From Cognatundibacterium crateris (GTDB taxonomy: Bacteria; Pseudomonadota; Gammaproteobacteria; Burkholderiales; Burkholderiaceae_D): a stretch of 64,000 nucleotides of DNA. Positions 43,102 to 52,253 of the stretch are shown here, piece after piece. The stretch covers positions 159,595 through 223,594 of the forward strand of contig NZ_JAABOS010000009.1 of assembly GCF_010078235.1 (NCBI RefSeq). Direction: 5' to 3'. Under the pieces are notes generated by a model. It saw nothing but the letters and a program-made list of their open reading frames with translations. It was not told where the DNA came from and did no database searches. Each line of letters begins with the position of its first letter. Position 1 is the first letter of the stretch. Made by a program: the position numbers and the translations under genes.

Positions 43102-45735
43102 ATGCAACATCAGCATCAAGGCGATTGCTGCGCACACCAGCCAGCGCAGCAGAATGAAAAAAAATACACCGACCCGGTGTGCGGCATGCAGGTCGCCAAA
43201 AGCGAGAAGACCACGCGCTTTCAAGGCGTCGCGTATTACTTCTGCAGCCCGACCTGTGTCAGCCGGTTCGAGGCTGAACCCGGGCGCTACGTGAAAAAGA
43301 AGAAGGTGATACAACTGGGTCAGACCAGTCCTGCTGCCAGCGCAGTACCAGTGCCTGCCAGCAGCACATCATGCTGCGGCGGCCAGGACCAGATGCAAAC
43401 CGATGCACTAGGTGCTCACACCGATCCGGTCTGCGGCATGCGCGTCAATGCCGAATCCGTGCATCAAACCACGCATGCGGGACAGTCCTATTATTTCTGC
43501 TGTGCGTCCTGCCTGCAAAAATTCAGTCAGTCACCGCAACGCTGGCTCGATCCTGCGCAGCGCCCCGCTGCTGCACCGGCAGATCCGGGCGCCGTGTATA
43601 TGTGTCCTATGGACCCTGAGATCGAACAAATCGGTCCCGGCATTTGCCCTATCTGCGGCATGGCGCTGGAGCCAAAAGAAGCCAGCATGCATGAAGACAC
43701 CAGCGAACTCGATGATATGACGCGCCGCTTCCGCATCAGTCTGCTGCTGGCACTGCCCCTGTTGCTGCTCACCATGCTGGATATGGTGCCAGCACTGTCC
43801 ATGCACAGGCTGCTGGGTATGCAAGTCTTTAACTGGCTGCAGTTTGCGCTCGCAACACCGGTGGTGCTGTGGTTGGGGCGACCGTTTTTTGAACGCGCAC
43901 TCAGCTCATTTCAAAGCCGTCATCTGAATATGTTCAGCCTGATTGGTGTCGGCACCGGCAGCGCCTATTTGTTCAGTCTGGTCGCGTTAATTTTCCCCGA
44001 CAGTTTGCCGCCAGCCTTCCGTATGGATGGCATGGTGCCGCTGTACTTTGAGGCCGCGGCAGTCATCATCAGTCTGGTATTACTGGGTCAGGTGCTGGAA
44101 CTGCGCGCACGCTTCCAAACCAGCAGTGCGATTAAAGCGCTGCTGTCACTGACACCGGCCACCGCCTTGCGCGTGCTGCCCGATGGCAGCGAGCAGGAAG
44201 TGGCACTGGATCAGGTGCAGGTCGGTGACGTATTGCGTGTCAAACCCGGTGCCCATATTCCGGTCGATGGCAAAGTGCAGGACGGGCAATCCTATGTCGA
44301 TGAATCCATGATTACCGGCGAAGCGGCAGCGCAAGCCAAACAGGCGGGCGATACAGTTGCAGCCGGCACCCTGAATCAACAAGGCAGTTTCACCCTGCGT
44401 GCAGAACGGGTAGGCCGCGACACCCTGCTGGCTGGCATCATCGCGATGGTGAATCAGGCCAGCCGCTCACGCGCACCGGTACAAAAACTGGCAGATGCAG
44501 TCGCGGGCTGGTTTGTACCGGCTGTGATTTTCATCGCCCTTGCTGCGTTTGGCTTGTGGGCCTTTTTCGGCCCACAACCCGCACTGGCTAACGGTCTGAT
44601 GGCTGCGGTATCGGTGCTGATCATCGCTTGTCCGTGCGCACTGGGACTGGCAACGCCGATTTCTGTCACCGTTGGCATAGGACGCGGCGCGTCGGAAGGC
44701 ATACTGATCAAAGATGCAGAAGCCCTGCAATTGCTGGAGCGCGTCGATACCCTGATCATCGATAAAACCGGCACCCTGACCGAAGGCAAGCCACGCCTGC
44801 AAAGTTTCCAGGTTCATCCTGCGGCCGATCGCCAACAACTGCTGAGCCTGGCTTTACAACTGGAGCGCCAGAGCGAACATCCGCTGGCGCAAGCCATTGT
44901 GCACTATGCAGAATCTGAACATTCCGCAGCCAGCCTGCCAGATGTGCAACTGAGCCAGTTTGAAGCGGTCACCGGCATGGGGGTACGCGCTAAGATCGCT
45001 ACACCGTCCGGTATGCAGGCCGGTGCACAGACCGTGATACTCGGCAAGCTCAGTTACCTGCAATCGCTGGGTATCGATACCACCTACTGGCAACATCAGG
45101 CCCAGCTCGCACAACAACAGGCGCACACAGTGATGGGGCTGGCCGTCGGTCAGCAATGTCTGGCATTGATCAGCGTGGCGGACAGCATCAAGTCCGGCAG
45201 CCTGCAAGCGGTCGCTGACTTGCAGGCGCAAGGCCTGCGTCTGATCCTGATGACCGGCGACAATGCCGCCACCGCCAATGCGGTAGCCACCCAGTTAGGC
45301 ATACGGGAAGTCCATGCCGATGTGCGGCCAGAAGATAAATTCCGTATGGTGCAGCAATTACAGGCAGCAGGCAGTGTCGTGGCGATGGCGGGCGATGGTA
45401 TCAACGATGCCCCGGCATTAGCGCAGGCGAACGTCGGTATTGCTATGGGCAACGGCACCGACATTGCGATGCAGAGCGCCCATGTGGTGCTGGTCAAAGG
45501 TGATTTACGCGGCATCGCGAAAGCACGCAAGTTGTCCAAACTCAGCATGCGTAATATCCGGCAAAACCTGTTTTTTGCGTTTGCCTATAACCTGACAGGT
45601 GTGCCGGTTGCGGCCGGTGTTCTGTTCCCATGGTTAGGCATCTTGCTGAGTCCCATGATCGCGAGCGCAGCGATGAGTCTGAGTTCGGTATCTGTCATCA
45701 CCAATGCGCTGCGCTTGCGACACGCGCGTCTGTAA
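43102..45735 (+). CDS. copA: Copper-type P1B ATPase with two YHS domains and a heavy-metal-binding domain
   Basis: This is an 877-residue pump. The N-terminal metal-handling region is unusual. A His/Cys start (MQHQHQGDCCAHQ) leads into two YHS domains (TDPVCGMQV with YYFCSPTC, and TDPVCGMRV with YYFCCASC). A zinc-ribbon-like heavy-metal-binding domain follows (YMCPMDPEIEQIGPGICPICGMALEP). There is no classical CxxC HMA domain. The core has CPC (IACPCALG), DKTGTLTEGK, SEHPLAQ and AGDGINDAPAL. Ion-site residues YN (FAYNLTGVP) and MSLSSVSVITNALRLR mark the Cu(I) group P1B-1. The dephosphorylation loop reads ITGEAAA. AGGAG precedes the ATG. The role is copper or silver export under the divergent MerR regulator. 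Confidence 0.9.
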   Translation: MQHQHQGDCCAHQPAQQNEKKYTDPVCGMQVAKSEKTTRFQGVAYYFCSPTCVSRFEAEPGRYVKKKKVIQLGQTSPAASAVPVPASSTSCCGGQDQMQTDALGAHTDPVCGMRVNAESVHQTTHAGQSYYFCCASCLQKFSQSPQRWLDPAQRPAAAPADPGAVYMCPMDPEIEQIGPGICPICGMALEPKEASMHEDTSELDDMTRRFRISLLLALPLLLLTMLDMVPALSMHRLLGMQVFNWLQFALATPVVLWLGRPFFERALSSFQSRHLNMFSLIGVGTGSAYLFSLVALIFPDSLPPAFRMDGMVPLYFEAAAVIISLVLLGQVLELRARFQTSSAIKALLSLTPATALRVLPDGSEQEVALDQVQVGDVLRVKPGAHIPVDGKVQDGQSYVDESMITGEAAAQAKQAGDTVAAGTLNQQGSFTLRAERVGRDTLLAGIIAMVNQASRSRAPVQKLADAVAGWFVPAVIFIALAAFGLWAFFGPQPALANGLMAAVSVLIIACPCALGLATPISVTVGIGRGASEGILIKDAEALQLLERVDTLIIDKTGTLTEGKPRLQSFQVHPAADRQQLLSLALQLERQSEHPLAQAIVHYAESEHSAASLPDVQLSQFEAVTGMGVRAKIATPSGMQAGAQTVILGKLSYLQSLGIDTTYWQHQAQLAQQQAHTVMGLAVGQQCLALISVADSIKSGSLQAVADLQAQGLRLILMTGDNAATANAVATQLGIREVHADVRPEDKFRMVQQLQAAGSVVAMAGDGINDAPALAQANVGIAMGNGTDIAMQSAHVVLVKGDLRGIAKARKLSKLSMRNIRQNLFFAFAYNLTGVPVAAGVLFPWLGILLSPMIASAAMSLSSVSVITNALRLRHARL

Positions 45736-45747
45736 GTCATGCCAAGT

Positions 45748-45808
45748 GCCGCTGCGGACAGAGAGTATCGGTCTCTGTCCAGCGGCCTCAGGTAAAATAG
45801 CTATTTTT
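45748..45808 (+). terminator. Hairpins after the copper ATPase gene
   Basis: GCCGCT and GGACAGAGA (45748-45764) pair with TCTCTGTCC and AGCGGC (45772-45786) with a 2-base bulge. A short AAAATAG/CTATTTTTT dyad with a T run follows at about 45795-45810. Together they should end transcription of the ATPase gene. Confidence 0.65.
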
Positions 45809-45866
45809 TGGCCGCCAGCCTTAGCCGCTGCCACCTGCATCTGCACCTGTACCCCTTATCTCAATT

Positions 45867-46796
45867 ATGCGACTGTATTATTTACTTCCTCTTCTTTCCG
45901 GCCTGTTACTGAGCACCAGTCTGCGTGCTAACGACCAGGTATCGCAAGTAGCGCAAATCAAAAAAACCCAAAAACTGAAAAGCCCGCTCACGCTGTATAT
46001 CGCTGGTGATATTGCCGACTGCCGTAAGCAGCCAGCGGGCGACACCATGGCGGCGCGCACGTCGGATCTGATCCTGGCTGCGCTGGAAAAAGACAGCAAT
46101 GCCTATGCCATGACCCTGGGTGACAATACCTACCCGATTGGTAAGCCAGAAGAATTCGCGAATTGCTACGATCCGACCTGGGGCCGCTTTAAGGAGCGCA
46201 CCCTGCCCTCACCCGGCAACCATGACTACGGTCAGCCTAAGGCGCTGGGTTATTACAATTATTTCGGTGACATCGCAGGGCCGGAACGGCGCGGCTATTA
46301 CAGCAAACGCATAGGGCAATGGCATATCCTGTCGATTAACAGCAATCTGAGCGGCAGTCAGATGCAAAAACAAATCGAGTGGCTGCGCGAAGAATTAAGC
46401 AGCAATCAAAAGCAATGCACACTCGCGTTCTGGCACCATCCGGCTTACAGCTCAGGCGGACACGGCAATAACAGTTTCATGCACCCGGTCTGGAAAATGC
46501 TGGCCGATGCCAAAGCAGATATCGTGCTGACCTCACATGACCACGATTACGAACGCTTCGCACCGATGAATGGCAATGGCGATAAAGATGAGCAAGGCGG
46601 CATACGCAGCTTCGTGGTGGGCACTGGCGGTGCCAAACTCACGCCTATGTTTTTCCCTAAGGGCACGACAGAAATCCGTGACAACAATACCCATGGCGTG
46701 CTGAAACTGGTTTTGCATGAGAAATCCTATGAATGGGACTTCATTTCTGTCGGTGACGGTAACTTCAGCGACAAGGGCAAAGGCAGCTGTCACTAA
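45867..46796 (+). CDS. Secreted metallophosphoesterase (purple acid phosphatase-like)
   Basis: This 309-residue exported protein has a signal peptide (MRLYYLLPLLSGLLLSTSLRA). All five calcineurin-like metal-binding blocks are present in order: GDIADC, TLGDNTY, SPGNHDYG, FWHHPAYSSGGHG and SHDHDYERF. It should hold a two-metal centre and cleave phosphate monoesters or diesters in the periplasm. The tyrosine in LGDNTY and the histidine spacing resemble the purple acid phosphatase/alkaline phosphatase D-like secreted enzymes; the true substrate is unknown. It is monocistronic, with a hairpin (CCGGGTAT / ATACCCGG, 46831-46858) after its stop. Confidence 0.88.
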   Translation: MRLYYLLPLLSGLLLSTSLRANDQVSQVAQIKKTQKLKSPLTLYIAGDIADCRKQPAGDTMAARTSDLILAALEKDSNAYAMTLGDNTYPIGKPEEFANCYDPTWGRFKERTLPSPGNHDYGQPKALGYYNYFGDIAGPERRGYYSKRIGQWHILSINSNLSGSQMQKQIEWLREELSSNQKQCTLAFWHHPAYSSGGHGNNSFMHPVWKMLADAKADIVLTSHDHDYERFAPMNGNGDKDEQGGIRSFVVGTGGAKLTPMFFPKGTTEIRDNNTHGVLKLVLHEKSYEWDFISVGDGNFSDKGKGSCH

Positions 46797-46830
46797 GTTG
46801 AGGCTGAGTTGACTCAACCATGACTTTGCG

Positions 46831-46858
46831 CCGGGTATACGCTAAGCGTGATACCCGG
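46831..46858 (+). terminator. Hairpin after the metallophosphoesterase gene
   Basis: CCGGGTAT (46831-46838) and ATACCCGG (46851-46858) pair, with inner CGC/GCG pairing possible. No T run follows, so terminator strength is doubtful. Confidence 0.4.
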
Positions 46859-46984
46859 TATCCATAAATCTGATGCAAACGAAGGCCGCTTCAGGACTAT
46901 ACTGAACTACGGCTCAACGGTTTTGTTCGTCTTCTCGACAAAACTGCCTTTTCCCGCGTCCGCCAGACGCATTACGGAGTCGTT

Positions 46985-48025
46985 ATGCACATCGAAGAAA
47001 CCCTGAGACTGGACTTTAAAGACGTTTTGATACGTCCTAAGCGCTCAACCCTGACATCCCGTTCCCAAGTCGAATTAGCGCGTGAATTTGTATTCCGCCA
47101 TTCACGTAAAACTTACCACGGCATTCCTATCATCGCAGCCAATATGGATTCCACCGGCACCATAGAAATGGCGCGCGCACTGGAAGGCCATCAGTTATCG
47201 GTCGCCCTGCATAAGCATTACGACGTTGATACCCTGGTCGCGTATTTCAGCTCGCTGGAAAAAAAATCGACCGCGTTTTACTCCATGGGCATCACCCAGA
47301 GTGATTTTGAAAAATTCACCACCGTGATGACGCGTGCCCATAATGCGATCGAATACGTCTGTATCGATGTCGCCAATGGCTACACTGAAACCTTCATCCA
47401 TTTCGTCAAAAAAGTCCGTGATACCTACCCACATCTGACCATCATGGCCGGTAATGTGGTGACCGGTGACATCACAGAAGAGCTGATCCTGGCAGGCGCG
47501 GACATCGTGAAAGTCGGCATTGGTCCCGGTTCGGTCTGCACCACACGCAAAATGACCGGTGTTGGCTATCCGCAGTTATCGGCGATTATCGAATGCGCGG
47601 ATGCAGCCCACGGTCTGGGTGGACAAATTTGCGCCGATGGTGGCTGCGTCGTGCCGGGTGATCTGGCCAAGGCCTTTGGTGGCGGCGCCGACTTCATCAT
47701 GCTGGGCGGTATGCTGGCTGGTCACGATGAATGTGCGGGTGATCTGGTCGAGCGCGATGGTCAGCAATTCAAACGCTTCTACGGCATGAGCAGCCGCGCT
47801 GCGATGGATAAATATGCGGGTGGTGTTGCCAAATACCGCGCTTCTGAAGGTAAAGAAGTGCTGATTCCTTACCGTGGCCCAGTCGATGCCAGCCTGCAAG
47901 ACATCCTGGGTGGCGTACGCTCAGCCTGCACCTATGTCGGCGCGCACAAGCTCAAGGAGCTGACCAAACGCACCACCTTCATACGCGTGACTCAGCAGTT
48001 GAACGAAGTGTTTGGTAAGTCCTGA
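46985..48025 (+). CDS. guaC: GMP reductase
   Basis: This 346-residue TIM-barrel enzyme turns GMP into IMP with NADPH, a purine salvage step. Landmarks are [23 protein letters not shown] at the N-terminus, [16 protein letters not shown], and the catalytic loop [21 protein letters not shown] with its cysteine. [35 protein letters not shown], the flap [27 protein letters not shown] and VPYRGPV-like [17 protein letters not shown] follow. The absence of CBS domains and the GuaC-type loop separate it from IMP dehydrogenase. An ACGGAG site precedes the ATG, and a strong terminator follows. It is a single-gene unit. Confidence 0.95.
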   Translation: MHIEETLRLDFKDVLIRPKRSTLTSRSQVELAREFVFRHSRKTYHGIPIIAANMDSTGTIEMARALEGHQLSVALHKHYDVDTLVAYFSSLEKKSTAFYSMGITQSDFEKFTTVMTRAHNAIEYVCIDVANGYTETFIHFVKKVRDTYPHLTIMAGNVVTGDITEELILAGADIVKVGIGPGSVCTTRKMTGVGYPQLSAIIECADAAHGLGGQICADGGCVVPGDLAKAFGGGADFIMLGGMLAGHDECAGDLVERDGQQFKRFYGMSSRAAMDKYAGGVAKYRASEGKEVLIPYRGPVDASLQDILGGVRSACTYVGAHKLKELTKRTTFIRVTQQLNEVFGKS

Positions 48026-48060
48026 TCTGATCCTGACAGCACTAAAGTAGCGCTCTAACA

Positions 48061-48094
48061 AGCCGTGCTGCACCAGAATGCAGCACGGCTTTTT
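48061..48094 (+). terminator. Rho-independent terminator of guaC
   Basis: AGCCGTGCTGCA (48061-48072) and TGCAGCACGGCT (48079-48090) form a perfect 12-bp stem with a 6-base loop, followed by TTTT. Confidence 0.92.
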
Positions 48095-48357
48095 CGTGAG
48101 TCGGGTCGGAGGCAACACTGCCTCTGCTTCCGCATGACTCCTGCCCCTAAGCGGATACTCTCTGCCTCTTTGCTGCCCGTCCAGCCTTCCCTGCCTATGC
48201 GGCAAATTTACCACAATCAACATTTCTGATTGGCATGATCCCTGCTAGGTAAAACAGGTAATTCAAGCTGGTAACAATGAAAATTGTTATTCATCAATCA
48301 TTGCGATAAGAAAATTTCCGTGGCAGCATAGTTTCAAAATAAACAGAATACATCCTC
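48095..48357. other. Intergenic region without a gene
   Basis: Between the guaC terminator and the repeat element, this stretch turns AT-rich from about 48200 on. I see no open frame with a ribosome site, no RNA gene and no clear promoter. Confidence 0.5.
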
Positions 48358-48468
48358 AGGACTGACGCAAAATTGTCCCGGCAAGGCCTCGCGACGCAGG
48401 CAGTACGCAGTGTACAAGGTGTGCAACTTGGAGCCAAAACGCAGCTGGAGCGATTTTGCGAAAGTCCT
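48358..48468. repeat. Dispersed inverted-repeat element, copy 3 (111 bp)
   Basis: The ends are AGGACTGACGCAAAATTG and CGATTTTGCGAAAGTCCT, inverted with few mismatches. The interior CGACGCAGGCAGTAC and GTACAAGGTGTGCAA is nearly the same as in the copy at 10094-10295, which carries an extra internal segment of about 90 bp. It lies upstream of the TonB-domain lipoprotein gene. Confidence 0.85.
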
Positions 48469-48579
48469 GATTCTGAATCATGCTGTGCTCAGCGAGCCCG
48501 CATTTCATGGCAAAAGCCGACGGAGATCGCGCCAGTGCCAGATTCTGCAATGTAAAAACCGATTTGTATGTGGAGAGAT

Positions 48580-49350
48580 ATGAAGAAGGTAGTTAAAAAA
48601 GCATGGCCAGCCATGTCTGCGCCAGCACTTGTTTTTGTTTGTGGCGGTATGTTGTTATCCGCCTGTTCCAAAGATCCTGAACCTGTTGCACCTGCAGCCG
48701 ATGCAGCAAGTGCAGCCAGCACCAGCAACAGCCAACCTACCGGACTGGTGAAAGACCCGGTCAAACACGCGCATACTGCCGACGTGACCAAGTGGATGGA
48801 TCAGGCTTCCAAGAAAACGCCGGCACAAATCGCACAAGAAGAAAAACTGGCGCGCGAAGCAAAAGAAAAACAGGCAGCAGAAGCGAAGAAGGCACTGGAA
48901 AGCAAAGCTGCAGCGCCTAAAACTGCGACCAGCGCTATCAAAGAAACTGTGACCCCGATTCCGGCACCGGCGCAAGCCACGCCTGCAGCCGTACAGACCG
49001 CCGCCGCAGTACCGGCCACCAAAGCCCCGGAAGTCGCACCAGCCACGGTGGCACCCGCTCCGGTCGCCAAAGCACCTGAGCCAGAACAAAACACCAGTTT
49101 GAAATTGCTGAACAGGGTGCAGCCTAAATACCCGACGGCGGCGGCCCGTGCGGGTATCGCAGAAGGCAGCGTGAGCGCCAAACTGCACGTAGAAGCAGAT
49201 GGCCGGGTATCCCAGGTTGAAATTCTGAAGGCCAGACCAGCAAAAATGTTTGATAAGGAAGTGATTGCTGCCGCCAGCCAATGGAAGTATGCACCGATCT
49301 CCAAGGCGCAGACCACGGTTGCTGAATTCAGCTTTAAACTGGATCAATAA
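48580..49350 (+). CDS. TonB C-terminal domain lipoprotein
   Basis: This 256-residue protein starts at 48580, where GGAG precedes the ATG. Its signal peptide ends in a lipobox (GGMLLSAC), so Cys is lipidated. An Ala/Pro/Lys-rich linker about 130 residues long follows, with a charged helical stretch (QIAQEEKLAREAKEKQAAEAKKALE) and Pro-Ala repeats. The last 80 residues are a TonB C-terminal domain (VQPKYPTAAARAGIAEGSVSAKLHVEADGRVSQVEILKA in outline, then AASQWKYAPI). Ordinary TonB is held by a transmembrane helix that contacts ExbB/ExbD. A lipid anchor removes that contact, so energy transduction is doubtful and a structural or sorting role is possible. No exbBD lies nearby. Confidence 0.82.
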   Translation: MKKVVKKAWPAMSAPALVFVCGGMLLSACSKDPEPVAPAADAASAASTSNSQPTGLVKDPVKHAHTADVTKWMDQASKKTPAQIAQEEKLAREAKEKQAAEAKKALESKAAAPKTATSAIKETVTPIPAPAQATPAAVQTAAAVPATKAPEVAPATVAPAPVAKAPEPEQNTSLKLLNRVQPKYPTAAARAGIAEGSVSAKLHVEADGRVSQVEILKARPAKMFDKEVIAAASQWKYAPISKAQTTVAEFSFKLDQ

Positions 49351-49399
49351 CCGTGGCGGTCACATACCGGGCGGCAGTCTATGCGACCCGGTATGTATA

Positions 49400-49891
49400 T
49401 CAGGCAGGCTGTATCAAACCGAGCTCAGGGCTGCTCATGAGCTTATCGATATCCAGCAAAATCAACATACGCTGATCTACTTCGCCCAGACCGGTGATGA
49501 AGTCAGTGGAAAATACCGAACCCAATTCTGGCGGCGGCTTGATGGAGGAATGAGGCAGTGTGACGACATCGGATACGCTGTCTACCATCATCCCAATCAC
49601 GTGACCCCGGATATTGAGGATGATATTGACGGTCGCCTCGTCCATCCTGGCTTCGCCAGTGCCAAAGCGTAAGCGCATGTCGACCACAGGTACGATTACA
49701 CCACGCAGATTCAGCACGCCACGCAGGTAATCCGGTGCATTGGCAATCCGCGTCAGCGCTTCCAGATTACGGATTTCCTGAGTCTGCAGGATGTGTATTC
49801 CATATTCCTCTGCCCCCAGACGGAAGGCCAGATACTCCTGTTCGCCAGCGGCTGCCTGAACTACCTCATCCTGCGATACGACTTCACTCAT
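49400..49891 (-). CDS. cheW: Chemotaxis coupling protein CheW
   Basis: This 163-residue protein consists of a single CheW domain: EYLAFRLGAEEYGIHILQTQEIRNLEALTRIANAPDYLRGVLNLRGVIVPVVDMRLRFG in outline, VNIILNIRGHVIGMMVDSVSDVVTL and the ending FITGLGEVDQRMLILLDIDKLMS. It links chemoreceptors to the kinase CheA in the cytoplasmic array. The start has AGGGAG upstream. No cheA, cheY or receptor gene is adjacent, so it is a solitary copy; the neighbour tcdA lies 19 bp upstream in the same direction. Confidence 0.93.
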   Translation of the reverse strand: MSEVVSQDEVVQAAAGEQEYLAFRLGAEEYGIHILQTQEIRNLEALTRIANAPDYLRGVLNLRGVIVPVVDMRLRFGTGEARMDEATVNIILNIRGHVIGMMVDSVSDVVTLPHSSIKPPPELGSVFSTDFITGLGEVDQRMLILLDIDKLMSSPELGLIQPA

Positions 49892-49910
49892 TTCATACTC
49901 CCTTTCATAT

Positions 49911-50732
49911 TTAACCGGTCGTCGTGACTGCTTTTTGTCCTATACCTGCCAGCTTGCGCAGCACATGGGCTGCAGCCATGAGCCCAAATGAAGCTGTCAC
50001 CACCACTGAAGATCCGAAACCTGCGCAATTGAGGCCGGTAATCCCGGCATTCTCTGCCCCACCGGCATCCACCTCACACACCTCGGCAGATTCTGGCATG
50101 GTCAGCACTTCCATAGAAAACACAGCATCAATCCCGAATTTATTCTTGGTGCCACGCGGGAAGCCGTGATTCTGCCGCAAACGCTTACGTACCAGCGCCA
50201 GCAAGGGCTCTTGCTCAGTACGCGATAAATCGCGGATTTCTATTTTCGACGGATCAGTTTGTCCACCCGCTGCGCCTATCGTGATTAAAGGAAGCTGGTG
50301 CTGACGGCAGTACGCAATCAGTGCCGTTTTCGCTTTCACATCGTCGATCGCATCAATCACGTAATCAAACGGCGCAGATAGCATTTGTTCCAGATTATCA
50401 GCTGTAATGAAATCTTCAAGCTCTGTGACCTGACAAGTTGGATTAATCAGCCGTATTCTTTCAGACAACGCGGTAACTTTTGCTTTGCCCAGTGTATCGG
50501 TGGTGGCCTGAATCTGACGATTGATATTCGATTCCGCCACATTATCCAGATCTATCATGGTGAAGCGTCCGATGGCGCTGCGAGCGAGCGCCTCCACCAC
50601 CCAGGAACCAACGCCACCGACGCCGATCACGCAGATATGTGCAGATTGAAAACGTGCCAGTCCGGCACTGCCATACAAGCGGGCGACGCCGCCAAAACGA
50701 CGGTCAAAGTCGATTTCTGAATCTTGTTGCAT
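49911..50732 (-). CDS. tcdA: tRNA threonylcarbamoyladenosine dehydratase
   Basis: This 273-residue E1-like enzyme closes t6A37 of tRNA to the cyclic form using ATP. It starts DFDRRFGGVARLYGSAGLARFQ and has the nucleotide motif VIGVGGVGSWVVEALARSAIGRFTMIDLDNVAESNINRQ. Then DYVIDAIDDVKAKTALIAYC and the family stretch SKIEIRDLSRTEQEPLLALVRKRLR follow. The C-terminus is hydrophobic (SVVVTASFGLMAAAHVL), as in CsdL/TcdA membrane-linked forms. No csdA or csdE gene is beside it. It is followed by cheW after 19 bp, perhaps in one transcript by chance. Confidence 0.94.
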   Translation of the reverse strand: MQQDSEIDFDRRFGGVARLYGSAGLARFQSAHICVIGVGGVGSWVVEALARSAIGRFTMIDLDNVAESNINRQIQATTDTLGKAKVTALSERIRLINPTCQVTELEDFITADNLEQMLSAPFDYVIDAIDDVKAKTALIAYCRQHQLPLITIGAAGGQTDPSKIEIRDLSRTEQEPLLALVRKRLRQNHGFPRGTKNKFGIDAVFSMEVLTMPESAEVCEVDAGGAENAGITGLNCAGFGSSVVVTASFGLMAAAHVLRKLAGIGQKAVTTTG

Positions 50733-50847
50733 AATTGAAGTAATGGTGAATTCAGACTACATTTTACAAGAGCGCGCTTGATATGACGCAAGCACGTACC
50801 AGGTACCTACTGCATAATGCGAACTTGCTTCTCCCAAAGGAGTCACT

Positions 50848-51378
50848 ATGAGCACTTTATTTGATGCTGCACCCGGTTTCGATACGCCTATCGCCGTGTT
50901 AAAACATTGCCATGACCGTATCCGCAAACAACTGGCAACGCTGGATAAATTAGTCAATTACCTGCCAGACCGGGGCGTGGATGAGAGTGTGCAGCAAGCT
51001 GCCAAAGCAGTGCTGAAATACTTCATCAAAGCGGCACCGATGCATCATCAGGATGAAGAAGTCGATCTGTTACCGGCCTTACGGGCGACAGTTAGTGGCG
51101 CCGATGCGGAATTACTGAGCGAGCTGAGCAAAACGATTTTGCAACACCATGCGCAAATGGATCAGCAATGGAAGGTATTGCAGGTTCAGCTGGAAGCGCT
51201 GGAAGACGGCAGCGGCTACGATTTATCGCCCTCAGACGTAGACGACTTTACCACCCTGTATCAGGCGCATATGCAAATCGAAGAAACGCAGATCGCACCG
51301 ATGGCATTAAGAGTGCTGAGCGAGGCGCAAATGAAGCAGTTGGGCGCATCGATGCAAGCCCGGCGCGGCATCACCTGA
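50848..51378 (+). CDS. Hemerythrin-like HHE domain protein
   Basis: This is a 176-residue four-helix protein. Iron-type ligands of the hemerythrin HHE family are seen in LKHCHDRIRKQL, MHHQDEEVDLLPAL, LQHHAQMDQQW and YQAHMQIEETQIAP. The family binds a di-iron centre and is used for oxygen, NO or iron handling; stand-alone copies like this are not well characterised. There is an AAAGGAG ribosome site. It is 53 bp upstream of pdxH in the same direction, so the two may share a transcript, without an obvious functional tie. Confidence 0.88.
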   Translation: MSTLFDAAPGFDTPIAVLKHCHDRIRKQLATLDKLVNYLPDRGVDESVQQAAKAVLKYFIKAAPMHHQDEEVDLLPALRATVSGADAELLSELSKTILQHHAQMDQQWKVLQVQLEALEDGSGYDLSPSDVDDFTTLYQAHMQIEETQIAPMALRVLSEAQMKQLGASMQARRGIT

Positions 51379-51431
51379 GCTGGCCAGCGCAAAGACCAGC
51401 ACTGCTGATTTTTTAATTAACAAGGAAATCT

Positions 51432-52067
51432 ATGTCTATTGCTGACATTCGTAAAGATTATCAACAAGCGAGTTTATCTGAGGCCGATGTGCAAGCCGAT
51501 CCGTTTGCGCAGTTCGGCCTCTGGTTTCAACAGGCATTGAAAGCCGATGTGGCAGAAGCGAATGCCATGAGCCTGGCTACTGTCAATGCTCAGGGTCGCC
51601 CATCTTCCCGCATCGTACTGATCAAGGAATTTGATGAACGTGGTTTTTGCTGGTTCACCAATTACGACAGCGCCAAGGGCGGCGATCTGGACCTGAATCC
51701 CCATGCGGCCTTGCTGTTTTTCTGGACCGCGCTGGAACGCCAGGTCCGCATCGAAGGCAAGGTAGAGAAAATCACTGCTGAAGAAAACGACCGTTATTTT
51801 TATAGCCGCCCGCTGGGCAGTCAGCAAAGCGCGAATGCTTCGCATCAGAGTCAGCCAGTGGCTGGCCGCGAAGTCCTGGAGCAGCAACTGCAAGCTGTGA
51901 TTGCACAATTTGGTGATCAGCCGCCGCGCCCGGAACACTGGGGTGGCTATCGCCTGATTCCTGAGCGCCTGGAGTTCTGGCAAGGTCGCGCCTCACGCCT
52001 GCATGACCGCATCGTCTACACCCGCAATGCGGATCACAGCTGGAGCATCTCGCGCCTGCAACCATGA
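51432..52067 (+). CDS. pdxH: Pyridoxamine 5'-phosphate oxidase
   Basis: This is a 211-residue FMN enzyme that oxidises pyridoxamine- or pyridoxine-phosphate to pyridoxal phosphate, the last step of vitamin B6 synthesis. Diagnostic parts are [76 protein letters not shown] and the closing [31 protein letters not shown], which holds the substrate-binding Arg and His. AAGGAAA precedes the ATG. A very strong terminator follows. Confidence 0.96.
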   Translation: MSIADIRKDYQQASLSEADVQADPFAQFGLWFQQALKADVAEANAMSLATVNAQGRPSSRIVLIKEFDERGFCWFTNYDSAKGGDLDLNPHAALLFFWTALERQVRIEGKVEKITAEENDRYFYSRPLGSQQSANASHQSQPVAGREVLEQQLQAVIAQFGDQPPRPEHWGGYRLIPERLEFWQGRASRLHDRIVYTRNADHSWSISRLQP

Positions 52068-52099
52068 TCGCCTGACACCGGGATAGATGTGCTATCCAG

Positions 52100-52132
52100 C
52101 GGCCTGCCTCTTACCAGGCAGGCCGTTTTTTT
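52100..52132 (+). terminator. Rho-independent terminator of pdxH
   Basis: CGGCCTGCCT (52100-52109) and AGGCAGGCCG (52116-52125) form a perfect 10-bp stem with a 6-base loop, followed by seven T. Confidence 0.94.
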
Positions 52133-52253
52133 ATGTTCCCATTTTCACCCTGATCTGTGTCGCGATCTCTTACACTTACTGAATGGCGATATTGACAAGT
52201 GCATGGTATTCTGCCCACCTGTTTCCCCGATTCCGACTTTTTGGTGGCATGCC

